Origin: Galactobacter valiniphilus
GTDB taxonomy: Bacteria > Actinomycetota > Actinomycetes > Actinomycetales > Micrococcaceae
Direction: 5' to 3'
DNA length: 64,000 bases
Assembly: GCF_003575975.1 (NCBI RefSeq)
Contig: NZ_QQXK01000009.1
Span: 1 to 64,000 of the forward strand
The translations under genes and the position numbers were made by a program. The notes below the pieces were generated by a model. The model searched no databases, was not told the origin of the DNA, and saw only the letters and a program-made list of their open reading frames with translations. Positions 14,461 through 23,297 of the stretch are shown here, in pieces; the stretch's first letter is position 1, and each line of letters begins with the position of its first letter.

Positions 14461-17061
14461 GTGGCTGAACTCCTATACCGACTCGGAAAGTGGTCCGCCC
14501 GCCGGGCCAAGACCGTCCTGGCCCTCTGGCTCGCGCTCCTCGTGGCGCTCGCCGCCGTCGTCGGCGCGGTGGGGATCAACCTCTCTGAGAACCTCGACGT
14601 GGGCCAGACCGAGACCACGCAGGTGGCCGACCGCCTGCAGGCGGTCATGGCCTCCTCGGAGCGCGAGGGTGGAACCGACTCGGTGCAGATGGTCGCCTCG
14701 ACGGCGAACGGCGAGCCCTTCACGGACGCCCAGAAGGCCGGCATCGAGGAGAACATCGCCGCGGCCAAGAAGGTCGAGATGGTCTCCGATGTGGTGAGCC
14801 CCTTCGCGACAGAGCAGGAGCGCACGGACCAGGCCCAGCAGATCGCTGACGGCCAGAAGCAGCTGGACGCCGCCAAGGACAAGCTGCAGGAGGGGCGCGA
14901 GCAGCTCAAGGCCGGCGCGAGCCAGGCCGAGGCGGCTGAGGCCCAGCTGGAGGCCGCCCGCAAGCAGGCGCAGGCCGCCGGCGAGGCCGCCTACGCCGCG
15001 GCCAAGCCGCAGCTCGATGCGCAGCAGGCCCAGTTGGACGCGGCCGACGAGAAGCTGCAGGCCAGCCACGAGCAGCTTGACTCGGGCGAGCGCGAGGTCC
15101 AGGCCAGGCAGAAGCAGCTGGACCAGGGCGCGGAGCTGATGAATCTGGCCAAGGGCATCAAGCTCGTCTCCGACGACGGCAGCACGGCCATCGTGACGGT
15201 CACCTTCACCACGAGCACGGGCACGGCCCCGGCCGCCGCCCAGAACGGCATCGACGCCGTCTTCCAGGACAACGCGGTGGACGGCGTCGACTTCAAGCTC
15301 TCCGCGGGCGCCTCGGCGGACGCCTCCAAGCTCATGGGCCCGGGTGAGGTGATCGGCCTCGTCATCGCCGCCATCGTCCTGGTCATCATGCTCGGCACCC
15401 TGCTCGCCGCGGGCCTGCCCATCCTTACCGCCCTGCTGGGCGTCGGCGTCGGCATGATGATCACCGTGGCCCTGGGTTCCTTCCTCGAGGTCGCCTCCGT
15501 CACCCCGATGCTCGGGCTCATGCTGGGCCTGGCCGTGGGCATCGACTATTCGCTCTTCATCGTCAACCGCCACCGCCGCCAACTGCGTCAGGGCCACGGC
15601 GTCATCGAGTCGGTCGGCCTCGCGACGGGGACCTCAGGCAACGCCGTGGTCTTCGCCGGCGCCACCGTCATCGTGGCGCTCCTGGGCCTGAACATCACGG
15701 GCCTGCCGTTCCTTGGCCTCATGGGCACCTCCGCCGCGGTCTGCGTGCTCATCGCCGTGCTCATGGCGATCACGCTCACGCCGGCGCTGCTGGGCCTGGC
15801 CAAGGAGCGCGTGCTGCGCAAGGCGGAACGCGCCGCGGCCCGCGCCGCCACCCCCGCCGCCTCGGCCGAGGAACACCACGCCGAGGAGGCCGCCGCGATC
15901 AAGGTGCTGCCGCGCTGGAAGGCGGCCCTCGCCGTCGTCGCCGGTGTGGTGGTGCTGGGCGTCTGCGCCCTGCCGGTCACCGATCTGCGCACCGGCCTGC
16001 CGGACAACGGCAGCGAGGCGCACGACTCCTCCGCCTACCAGGCCTACACGACCCTCGCCGAGAAGTTTGGAGCGGGTCAGAACAGCCCGCTGGTGGTCCT
16101 GGCGGACCTCCCCGCGGGGCTCGACGACGCCGGGGTCACCCAGGCGCAGCTGCACATCGCCCGCGCGCTCAAGGGCATGGACAACGTCACCGCCGTGGCA
16201 CCTGCAGCGACGGCCGAGGACAAGAGCGCCGTCGTGTTCCAAGTGATCCCCTCCGAGGGTCCCTCAGCCGAGTCGACGGAGGAGCTCGTGCACGCGCTGC
16301 GCGCGGCCTCGCCGCTGGAGGGCGAGTACCCGATCGGCGTGGCAGGCATGGCCGCCGCGAACATCGACATGTCCGCCAAGATCGTCTCGACCCTGCCCGC
16401 CTACCTCGGCGTGGTCATCGGGCTCTCGTTCCTGATCCTGGTCCTCGTCTTCCGCTCGCTCCTGGTCCCGCTCATCGCGACCCTGGGGTTCGTGCTCTCT
16501 TACGCGGCGGCGCTCGGGGGCGTGGTCGCGATCTTCCAGTGGGGCTGGCTCGGCGAGTTCCTGAGCCTCGGCACGCCCGGCCCGATCCTGAGCTTCCTAC
16601 CGACCATCATGCTCGGCATCCTGTTCGGCCTGGCGATGGACTACATGCTCTTCCTCGGATCCGGCATGCGCGAGGCGTACGCCCACGGCACGGAGGCGCG
16701 CGCCGCCGTGGTGCAGGGCGTGCGGGCTGGCCGCTCGGTGGTGATCGCCGCCGCGATCATCATGATCTCGGTGTTCGGCGGCTTCCTGTTCTCCCACATG
16801 AGCATGGTCCGGCCCATCGGTTTCGCCCTCGCCTTCGGCGTGCTGGCCGACGCGTTTGTGGTGCGCCTCGTCATCATCCCCGCCCTCATGACCATCCTCG
16901 GCAAGAGCGCCTGGTGGCTGCCGCGCTGGCTCGACAGGATCCTGCCGAACGTGGACGTCGAGGGCGCGGGGCTGGAGGCCCGCCACCCCAAGGTGGAAGC
17001 CTCACCCGCAGCGGCACCCGAAGCCGCGGCTAGCGCGGAAGCGGCGAGCGTCGGGAGGTAG
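14461..17061 (+). CDS. MMPL/RND-family exporter (866 aa)
   Basis: A large integral membrane transporter of the MMPL branch of RND permeases, probably driven by the proton gradient. The topology is one TM near residues 18-40, a large extracytoplasmic domain, five TMs with LGLAVGIDYSLFIVNRHRRQL (MMPL motif with Asp), a second extracytoplasmic domain with ADLPAGLDDAGVTQAQL, and a repeat bundle with GLAMDYMLFLGSGMREAY. The first outer domain holds a long Gln/Ala/Lys heptad region (about residues 120-225), a predicted coiled coil like those of YhgE/Pip-type proteins. The GTG at 14461 has AAGGA upstream. It is divergent from tetR. The substrate, a drug or a lipid, cannot be inferred. Confidence 0.88.
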   Translation: MAELLYRLGKWSARRAKTVLALWLALLVALAAVVGAVGINLSENLDVGQTETTQVADRLQAVMASSEREGGTDSVQMVASTANGEPFTDAQKAGIEENIAAAKKVEMVSDVVSPFATEQERTDQAQQIADGQKQLDAAKDKLQEGREQLKAGASQAEAAEAQLEAARKQAQAAGEAAYAAAKPQLDAQQAQLDAADEKLQASHEQLDSGEREVQARQKQLDQGAELMNLAKGIKLVSDDGSTAIVTVTFTTSTGTAPAAAQNGIDAVFQDNAVDGVDFKLSAGASADASKLMGPGEVIGLVIAAIVLVIMLGTLLAAGLPILTALLGVGVGMMITVALGSFLEVASVTPMLGLMLGLAVGIDYSLFIVNRHRRQLRQGHGVIESVGLATGTSGNAVVFAGATVIVALLGLNITGLPFLGLMGTSAAVCVLIAVLMAITLTPALLGLAKERVLRKAERAAARAATPAASAEEHHAEEAAAIKVLPRWKAALAVVAGVVVLGVCALPVTDLRTGLPDNGSEAHDSSAYQAYTTLAEKFGAGQNSPLVVLADLPAGLDDAGVTQAQLHIARALKGMDNVTAVAPAATAEDKSAVVFQVIPSEGPSAESTEELVHALRAASPLEGEYPIGVAGMAAANIDMSAKIVSTLPAYLGVVIGLSFLILVLVFRSLLVPLIATLGFVLSYAAALGGVVAIFQWGWLGEFLSLGTPGPILSFLPTIMLGILFGLAMDYMLFLGSGMREAYAHGTEARAAVVQGVRAGRSVVIAAAIIMISVFGGFLFSHMSMVRPIGFALAFGVLADAFVVRLVIIPALMTILGKSAWWLPRWLDRILPNVDVEGAGLEARHPKVEASPAAAPEAAASAEAASVGR

Positions 17062-17068
17062 CGGCGGC

Positions 17069-18127
17069 TCAGCGGGTCACCTCGAACCGCAGGCCGTAGC
17101 GCTTGGCGGTCCGCTCGAGCCCCTTCACGTCGGAGCCGCCGACCACCCAGTTCTTGCCGATGATCAGCCCCACGGGGCTTTCGCCGAACTGTTCCCCCGC
17201 GGCTCCGGTATTCGTGCCGCCCTCGTACAGAATGACGCTCGACGTGGTGACGACGTAGAAGGCCTTCGCGGTCACGCGCAGCTCGGAGTTCGGGCGCACC
17301 TCGTAGCGCACCTTGGTCAGCGGCGTCCTGGGATCCGCCCAGCCCGCAGCCTCGGAGGTGAAGGCGCCCTGCAGCTGGGTGAGGGCGTCGCTGATCGGGT
17401 TGGCGTGATCGTGCACTCCCTCGATGGGCGGCGTGACGTCGGCGGTGAGGTGTGCTGCGGTGGTCTTCGGGAGCCCCTCCGGCTTCGCCTCGAATCCGTC
17501 CTGGTACACCGACAACACGAGGTCCTCGGCCGGCGCGAGGACCTCGTGCTTGGCCACGTCTGTGTCCCCGGCCCAGGTGCCCGTCTGAGCGTTCGCGTAG
17601 TCGCCGACGCCGATCGTGAGCTGGATGAACTCGCCCGTCTTCGCGTTGACCGAGCGCAACACGGGGGAGTAGCTGCGTTCCAGTTGCCTGTTGGTTTCCC
17701 ACGGAAGGGGCTCGGCGAGCCCGGGCCCGCTGCCCGTGTAGGTGTCCCTGCACCGGATCACACCGGCCTCCGGGGCGATCGGCTTGAGTTCATTGACCGT
17801 GCAGAATTGCCCGGCGGCGGCCACCTTCTCGGCGAAGTCCTGGGCCGCCCGCTGGGCCGGGGTGGTGGGGGTCCAAGACCACGACGTCGACGGGACCGGG
17901 TCCTCGCCCGACGTCGGCTGGGGCGATCCCTCGCCGGGTGACGGGCCGGAACCCGTCGGGCTGACGACGATCTCGGTCGCCGTGGCTCCCGGGCCCGTGC
18001 CGCCGCTGGGGGCGTCCGTGGCCCCCGGCACGCCCGGGAGCCCGGACGTGGAGCAGGCGGCGAGGCCCACGGCGGACGCCACGAGCGTCGCGGCGACGGC
18101 GGGCCTGAGCGAATTCCCGCGATGCAC
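17069..18127 (-). CDS. Lipoprotein, function unknown (352 aa)
   Basis: A signal peptide with lipobox GLAAC (Cys at about residue 25) is followed by a Gly/Pro/Ser/Thr-rich linker (to about residue 85) that would span the wall. A folded domain then runs from TSWSWTPTTPAQRAAQDFAE to the end. The domain contains a Cys pair (FCTVNEL and IRCRDTY) and ends in the strand YGLRFEVTR. GTG at 18127 was chosen because GGGGGG lies seven bases upstream. I do not recognise the domain. It is convergent with the MMPL gene, only seven bases away. Confidence 0.6.
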   Translation of the reverse strand: MHRGNSLRPAVAATLVASAVGLAACSTSGLPGVPGATDAPSGGTGPGATATEIVVSPTGSGPSPGEGSPQPTSGEDPVPSTSWSWTPTTPAQRAAQDFAEKVAAAGQFCTVNELKPIAPEAGVIRCRDTYTGSGPGLAEPLPWETNRQLERSYSPVLRSVNAKTGEFIQLTIGVGDYANAQTGTWAGDTDVAKHEVLAPAEDLVLSVYQDGFEAKPEGLPKTTAAHLTADVTPPIEGVHDHANPISDALTQLQGAFTSEAAGWADPRTPLTKVRYEVRPNSELRVTAKAFYVVTTSSVILYEGGTNTGAAGEQFGESPVGLIIGKNWVVGGSDVKGLERTAKRYGLRFEVTR

Positions 18128-18202
18128 GATGTTCCCCCCCAACACTGTTGCGATTGCGTGCACCGAGTCTGGCACAGGCCGCCGCCGTTCGCCGCGCCCG
18201 CG

Positions 18203-19357
18203 TCAGGCGATGAGTTCCTTGACCGGGCCCTCGTGCACGGCGAGGTAGACCTCGTCGCGCAGGGCGTTGGCCTCGGCCGAGGTGAGGGTGCGCTCGAGCG
18301 GGCGGATGACGACGCGCAGGAGGGCGTTGACCTGCCCCTCGCGCACGCGCAAGCGCTCGCGTGCGGCGGGCGGCAGTTCGGCCGCGGGGGTGCGGGCGAG
18401 GAGCACGACGGACTCGAGATCCCCGGCCCGCTCGCCGAGCGCCTCCCGCACGGTGTCGCCGATCGCCTCGTCCGTGACCTGCTCGTCCACGACCACGGAG
18501 AGATCGCGCGCGATCGCCGGCTGATGTGACACGGGCCGATAGCGGCCGAGGTCCAGCATCTGCGAGGCCACGCGCTCGTCGGTGGAGCGCAGGAGGCGGA
18601 TGTCGTCGATGCCCTTGCGCAGCATGAGCGCCCGATCCAGGCCCATGCCGAGGGCGAGGCCGCCGTAGGCGTTGGGCGAGAGCCCTGCCTGCGCCAGGAG
18701 CCGCGGCGCCACCGGGCCGCACTCGGCCAGCTCCAGCCAGGCGCCGTCGACCCAGACGTCCACCTGCCGCCCGCCCTGGGTGTACGGGTGCGCGGAGGCG
18801 ACGGTGCGCCAGCGCGCCCCCGGCAGCACGGCGTTGACGACCGAGGCGACCATGGCCTCCATCGCCGCGTCCGCTCCAGCGTTGCCGGCGCGGCCGGCGG
18901 GACCCAAGCCCGCGGCGTCGAGCTTGTCCCGCGGTCCGATCCGCCACAGGTCCACCTGGTGCGGCTCGCCCACGTGCGTGCGGTCGATGCCGTCGCGGCG
19001 GTAGACCAGGCCGGGCAGGACGTGCAGGGCGTCGGGCCACTGCTGGGTGTCGAGCCCGCGGAGCAGGGGAGGGATGCCTGCGCTCGTGTGGCTGCGCAAC
19101 ATGACCGTCTCCGAGGCGTAGCGCGAGTAGCGCCGATCGCGCGTGACGTCGTCGGCGCTGAAGCCGAGGCGGTCGTAGTTGTCCTCGACGCTCACGAGCG
19201 CGGGCGTGCGGTGCCGGGCGGCCGGGATGACCCAGGCGGAGCAGAGCGCCTGGACGACGTCGGCGAGGAGCGCCTGCATCGCGTGGGGGCCGTGGGTCGG
19301 ATCGCTGAGATCACGCAGCGTGAGGGCGGCCGTGAGCTGGGCGGGGGAGAGATACAT
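18203..19357 (-). CDS. srmL: PheS-related ligase with PheT-like C-terminus (SrmL type)
   Basis: The first 270 residues look like the catalytic core of phenylalanyl-tRNA synthetase alpha subunit (PheS): LRSHTSAG (88-95), a motif 2-like VYRRDGIDRTHVGEPHQVD (118-136), HPYTQGGRQVDVWVDGAWLE (190-209) and motif 3 GGLALGMGLDRALML (232-246). Residues about 275-384 look like the FDX-ACB anticodon-binding domain that normally ends PheT (HQPAIARDLSVVVDE). The whole resembles a monomeric, mitochondrial-type PheRS but lacks the N-terminal PheS coiled coil. I recall such actinobacterial proteins being named PheS-related mystery ligase SrmL; their substrate is unknown. ATG at 19357 has AAGGA upstream. Ordinary PheST would have to lie elsewhere. 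Confidence 0.75.
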   Translation of the reverse strand: MYLSPAQLTAALTLRDLSDPTHGPHAMQALLADVVQALCSAWVIPAARHRTPALVSVEDNYDRLGFSADDVTRDRRYSRYASETVMLRSHTSAGIPPLLRGLDTQQWPDALHVLPGLVYRRDGIDRTHVGEPHQVDLWRIGPRDKLDAAGLGPAGRAGNAGADAAMEAMVASVVNAVLPGARWRTVASAHPYTQGGRQVDVWVDGAWLELAECGPVAPRLLAQAGLSPNAYGGLALGMGLDRALMLRKGIDDIRLLRSTDERVASQMLDLGRYRPVSHQPAIARDLSVVVDEQVTDEAIGDTVREALGERAGDLESVVLLARTPAAELPPAARERLRVREGQVNALLRVVIRPLERTLTSAEANALRDEVYLAVHEGPVKELIA

Positions 19358-19584
19358 GGTGGGTCCTTCGGGAATCGATGTCGGTGGGGAGGATCTCCCT
19401 CGACCGGCATCTACGAGGACCCGAGAATCAGACGCGCGCGTGCGGCCCCGGGCCTTTGACCGGCCGAGGGCGACTAAATCGCTGGATCGTCTGCATGCCC
19501 ACCACGGTACACGCGCCGGGACAACGCGCCCGCGGAACGTGACCACCCGCCGTCGGGCAGGAGCGGCGCCACGACAGACGAAGC
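19358..19584 (-). other. Leader / upstream region of srmL
   Basis: About 230 bases precede srmL. I looked for a T-box, since this is a synthetase-like gene, and saw no T-box core sequence or specifier loop. Short inverted repeats around GACCGGC and GCCGGTC exist but are not diagnostic. Confidence 0.35.
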
Positions 19585-19617
19585 GGCGCTGCCTCCCCGG
19601 TGAGGGGAGGCAGCGCC
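19585..19617 (-). terminator. Terminator of the Pro/Gln-rich membrane protein gene
   Basis: Perfect 14-base arms, GGCGCTGCCTCCCC (19585-19598) and GGGGAGGCAGCGCC (19604-19617), with a 5-base loop, lie 27 bases past the stop of the minus-strand gene. Confidence 0.8.
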
Positions 19618-19644
19618 GCCGTGGCTGAGGCCGTGTTCCGGGGG

Positions 19645-21531
19645 TCAGTTGCCCCCGAAGAGCTTGCCCAGGTTGGCCTCGAGGGAATCGCCGAAGCCCT
19701 CGTCGCCGGAGCCGCCGGCCCCGTAGTCGTAGCCTTCCTCGCCGCCGTCGAGGTTCTCGCCCTCCATGCCAGAATCGGTGCCGTAGTCGTAGTCCTCGTA
19801 GCCGCCGGTGGCGGAGCCGAAGGGGTCGAGCGGGCCGAAGTTCTCTATCTCGTCCGTCAGGTCCTTGCCGGTGATCTGCTCGGCCGAGTCGAAGACGAAC
19901 ATGAGTCCGCCCAGGATGGCGCGGCTACGCTCGTCCACATCCGACCACTTGAAGCCGTTGTCCTCGCCGACCTTGGTGATGAGCTTCTCGGCGAGGCCCA
20001 CGCCGCGTTCGTTGCCGTGAAGGGCCGCAAGGTTGGTGAGCGTGTCGAGGGTGGACACGTGCCACGTGCCGTTCTCACGCACCGTCGCGACGCCGAGGCG
20101 GTTCGGGTTGGTGAGCACGCGCCCGAAATCGACGGTCTTGCCCTCGGAGGTGACCTTGGCGCCGTCGAAGGTGACGGTGTCGCTGGAATCTCCGTTGAAG
20201 GTGAGCTTGGAGGTGCCCGGACCCACGATCGCCAGATTGTCGTTGACCTTGTGCTCGCTCAGGCGCCACTCGGCCTTGAAGTGCTCGGGGCGACCCTGCT
20301 CCTCGTTGAGGTCGCTGCTCCCGTTGATCGCGTTGCCGTAGACCATGAGCATGCGGCGCTCGGGCAGGGCCAGGAGCGAGGCGAAGTCGTCGGAAAGCAG
20401 ATCGTTCGGGCCCGAGAGCGTGCGCAGCTTCTCGGCGACGGCCTGCACGGCCTCGCTCGGGGAGCCCTGGCCCGCCGCGCCCTCGACGTTGGCGTCGTAG
20501 CGCGGTGCAGTCTGGCCGTCCGTCGAGCGGTAGGCCGCCTCGGCCGCCGTCATGAGCGGGGAGAAGTACCAGCGATCGGCCTCCTTGACGAGGGCGATCG
20601 AGGCCTTGTTGCTGGACTCTCCCACGACGTCGCCGTCGTAGCTCATGTCCTCGTCCTTGAGGGCCTTGGTCATCTCCTCGCGCAGCTTGGCCGTGTCCTT
20701 GGCGCCGCTGCGCTCCTGGAGGTTGATGACGGCGTCGACGAACTTGCCCTTGTCGACGGAGAGCTTGAGCTTCCAGGACGTGAGCTCGGCCAGCGCGATC
20801 GTGGAGGACTTCTCCGAGACGGTGAAGTCCATCTTCGAGTTCTCGATCGTGATGGAGTCGAAGATCTGCTGCATGCCCTCGACGTCAAGCTCCCCGAAGG
20901 GCACCTTGGAGTTCGAGGAGAGCTTGTCCAGACCGGAATCGATGCCGAACGCCTTGAGGTTCTCGAAGAACGGACGCGCCTCGGAGGGGGACACCAACTT
21001 GGCCAGCTCCATGAGGTTCTTCTCGCGGAAGCCCTTGTCGAGCCGCTCGATCGCTGAGGTGGCGGAATCCGCGCCGCGCTGGCTGGCCTGGGCCACGAGG
21101 GCGAAGCCGCCGAAGCCAGCCGCGGCGAGGGCGACCGCGGTGCCGCCGGCGGTCCAGGCGATGACGCGTCCGCGGCGGCGGCGCGGCGGCTCGGGCGCGC
21201 CGAACGGCGACTGGCCGGAGGGCGGCAGGCCGGAGCCGCCGCCGTCGCTCAGCGGCTGGCCGTACTGACCGGGCTGACCGGGCTGACCGGGCTGGCCGTA
21301 GGCGCCCGGCTGGCCGTACTGGCCCTGCGCGGAGGGGTTCGGCTGCTGCGGCTGGGCGGCCGGGCCGCCCGCAAAGCCGGGGGCGCCGGCCGCGCTCGGC
21401 ACGCCGGGCGCGCCGGCGGCGCTGGGCTGGGCAAAGGAGGCGCCGCCCTGCTGCGGGTACTGCAGCGGCTGTCCGTAGGGGGTGGGCTGCTGGCCCGGAG
21501 TGGGCTCGGGGCCGGAGGTGGGCGTGGACAT
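19645..21531 (-). CDS. Membrane-anchored protein with Pro/Gln/Gly-rich N-terminus (628 aa)
   Basis: The first 110 residues are low-complexity and cytoplasmic, with repeated PGQ and YGQP units (three tandem GQP copies near residue 85). A basic RRRRGR precedes a single TM segment (about 122-145), and the remaining 480 residues should be outside the membrane. The outer part has an alpha/beta domain with repeated strand-helix units and an acidic, Tyr/Gly-rich C-terminal tail. The layout is like actinobacterial DUF-containing envelope proteins with a zinc-ribbon or PQ-rich N-terminus, but I cannot name the family. GGAG lies eight bases before the ATG. It has its own terminator and is divergent from lysA. 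Confidence 0.65.
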   Translation of the reverse strand: MSTPTSGPEPTPGQQPTPYGQPLQYPQQGGASFAQPSAAGAPGVPSAAGAPGFAGGPAAQPQQPNPSAQGQYGQPGAYGQPGQPGQPGQYGQPLSDGGGSGLPPSGQSPFGAPEPPRRRRGRVIAWTAGGTAVALAAAGFGGFALVAQASQRGADSATSAIERLDKGFREKNLMELAKLVSPSEARPFFENLKAFGIDSGLDKLSSNSKVPFGELDVEGMQQIFDSITIENSKMDFTVSEKSSTIALAELTSWKLKLSVDKGKFVDAVINLQERSGAKDTAKLREEMTKALKDEDMSYDGDVVGESSNKASIALVKEADRWYFSPLMTAAEAAYRSTDGQTAPRYDANVEGAAGQGSPSEAVQAVAEKLRTLSGPNDLLSDDFASLLALPERRMLMVYGNAINGSSDLNEEQGRPEHFKAEWRLSEHKVNDNLAIVGPGTSKLTFNGDSSDTVTFDGAKVTSEGKTVDFGRVLTNPNRLGVATVRENGTWHVSTLDTLTNLAALHGNERGVGLAEKLITKVGEDNGFKWSDVDERSRAILGGLMFVFDSAEQITGKDLTDEIENFGPLDPFGSATGGYEDYDYGTDSGMEGENLDGGEEGYDYGAGGSGDEGFGDSLEANLGKLFGGN

Positions 21532-21685
21532 CGAGTATCTCCAATTGCTCGACTGACATGACTCGAGTGATGCATAGCCTAACGAACACCGTCAGGTTTT
21601 TCTGTCTCGGCTCGGTCACAAGTCCCTGGGGATCGGCCCCGAATCACCCGTCGTCACGGAAGGGGAGACTCGGCGCGCACCCCGG

Positions 21686-21691
21686 TAGGCT
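21686..21691 (+). promoter_or_regulatory. Candidate -10 element for lysA
   Basis: TAGGCT predicts transcription from near 21698, giving a leader of about 65 bases before lysA. No clear -35 is visible, and no lysine riboswitch could fit in so short a leader. Confidence 0.4.
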
Positions 21692-21763
21692 CGGTGCACG
21701 TTCGACGCTGTTTTCGCGACCGCGACGCAGCGACAAGCCGACCTCGTTCAACCCCTAGGTGTC

Positions 21764-23200
21764 ATGACTGCTTCACCCCTTGCCCCGGCCTGGCTCAGCG
21801 TGCCCGCGGACCTGAACGATCCGCGCCCGGCAGGCCGCGCCCCGCTCTTCCCCGCCTCCACGCGCCGCGTGGACGGCGCCCTGGAGATCGGCGGCGTGAG
21901 CGTCAAGGAGCTGCAGGCGGCCTACGGCACCCCGCTCTACGTCGTGGACGAGGGCGAACTGCGCTCCCGCGCCGCGGCCTTCAAGCGTGCCTACGACGCC
22001 GCGTTCGCCCCGCTCTGCGGCGGCGCCGACGTCTATTACGCGGGCAAGGTCTTCCTCAACACCTCCGTGGCCCGCTGGGTCGCCGAGGAGGGCCTGCGCC
22101 TGGACACGGCCTCGGGCGGCGAGCTCGCCGTGGCCCTGGCCGCCGGCGTCGCCCCCGAGCTGATCGGCCTGCACGGCAACAACAAGTCGGACGCGGAGAT
22201 CGAGCGCGCCCTCACCCTGGGCCTCGGCCGCATCATCTCCGACTCCCTCGACGAGGTGCGCCGCGTGGCCGCCGCGGCCGAGCGCCTCGGCGTCACGGCC
22301 CAGCTCATGCTGCGCCTCACCCCGGGCGTGCACGCCTCCACCCACGAGTTCATCGCCACGGCGCACGAGGACCAGAAGTTCGGCCTCTCGCTGCACCCGC
22401 GCGCCGGGCAGGAGCGCTCGGACGCGGCCGAGGCCGTCGCCGAGGCGCTCGCGAGCGAGCACGTCCACCTCCTGGGCCTGCACTGCCACATCGGCTCCCA
22501 GATCTTCGAGTCGGCCGGCTTCGCCGAGGCCGCACGCCGCCTCATCGCCTTCCTGGGCGAGGTCAAGGCCCGGCACGGCGTCCAGCTGCCCGAGCTGGAC
22601 CTCGGCGGCGGCTACGGCATCGCCTACACCGAGCAGGACACCCCGAGCACCCCCGAGGTGCTCGCCGCCGAGACCGCTGCGGTCGTGGCCGAGGCCTGCG
22701 CCGCGGCCGGCATCGACGTCCCGCGCATCAGCATCGAGCCCGGCCGCGCCATCGCCGGCCCGGCGGGCGTCACCCTGTACTCGGTTGGCGTCCAGAAGGA
22801 CGTCGAGGTGGAAACCGCCGGCGGCGAAGCCGCCCCGCGGCGCTACGTCGCGGTGGACGGCGGCATGAGCGATAACGCCCGCCCCGTGCTCTACGACGCC
22901 GACTACTCGGCCCTGATCGCCTCGCGCGAGAGCGATGCGGAGCCGCTCCTGGCCCGCGTGGTCGGCAAGCACTGCGAGTCCGGCGACATCGTGGTTCGCG
23001 ACGCCTACCTGCCCGCCGACCTGGGCCGAGGCGATCTGCTCGCGGTGCCCGCGACGGGCGCCTACTGCTGGTCCCTGGCCAGCAACTACAACTACCTGCC
23101 CCGCCCCGCCGTTGTGGCGGTCACCGGGGGAACGCACCGCGTGATCGTGCGCGGTGAGACCGAGACCGATCTGCTCTCCCGCGACGCGGGCATCGCCTGA
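21764..23200 (+). CDS. lysA: Diaminopimelate decarboxylase
   Basis: A PLP enzyme that converts meso-diaminopimelate to lysine, the last step of lysine synthesis. The alanine-racemase-type TIM barrel has YYAGKVFLN with the PLP lysine at residue 95, HCHIGSQIF, the phosphate-binding GGGYGIAY and EPGRAIAG. The C-terminal beta domain has GGMSDNARPVLYDADY, KHCESGD and SLASNYNYLPRPAVV. The length (478) fits actinobacterial enzymes. No strong ribosome-binding site precedes the ATG (only AGGTG). hom, thrC and thrB follow on the same strand, so aspartate-family genes are grouped. Confidence 0.95.
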   Translation: MTASPLAPAWLSVPADLNDPRPAGRAPLFPASTRRVDGALEIGGVSVKELQAAYGTPLYVVDEGELRSRAAAFKRAYDAAFAPLCGGADVYYAGKVFLNTSVARWVAEEGLRLDTASGGELAVALAAGVAPELIGLHGNNKSDAEIERALTLGLGRIISDSLDEVRRVAAAAERLGVTAQLMLRLTPGVHASTHEFIATAHEDQKFGLSLHPRAGQERSDAAEAVAEALASEHVHLLGLHCHIGSQIFESAGFAEAARRLIAFLGEVKARHGVQLPELDLGGGYGIAYTEQDTPSTPEVLAAETAAVVAEACAAAGIDVPRISIEPGRAIAGPAGVTLYSVGVQKDVEVETAGGEAAPRRYVAVDGGMSDNARPVLYDADYSALIASRESDAEPLLARVVGKHCESGDIVVRDAYLPADLGRGDLLAVPATGAYCWSLASNYNYLPRPAVVAVTGGTHRVIVRGETETDLLSRDAGIA

Positions 23201-23297
23201 GGTGAGCCGGGCACCCGAGCCCGCTGAGGCGTCGTCGGGCCGTGAAAGGCCCGCCGCCCACCCCACCAGCACTGAGAAGCAGAGGAAAAGAGGACCC

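Noticed and set aside
19358-19584. Possible T-box riboswitch or leader peptide before srmL
   Set aside because: No T-box core sequence, specifier loop or Phe/Trp-rich leader ORF could be found.
21241-21310. Tandem repeats that could suggest a CRISPR or VNTR array
   Set aside because: They are short in-frame repeats encoding GQP units of the low-complexity N-terminus. There are no spacers and no cas genes.
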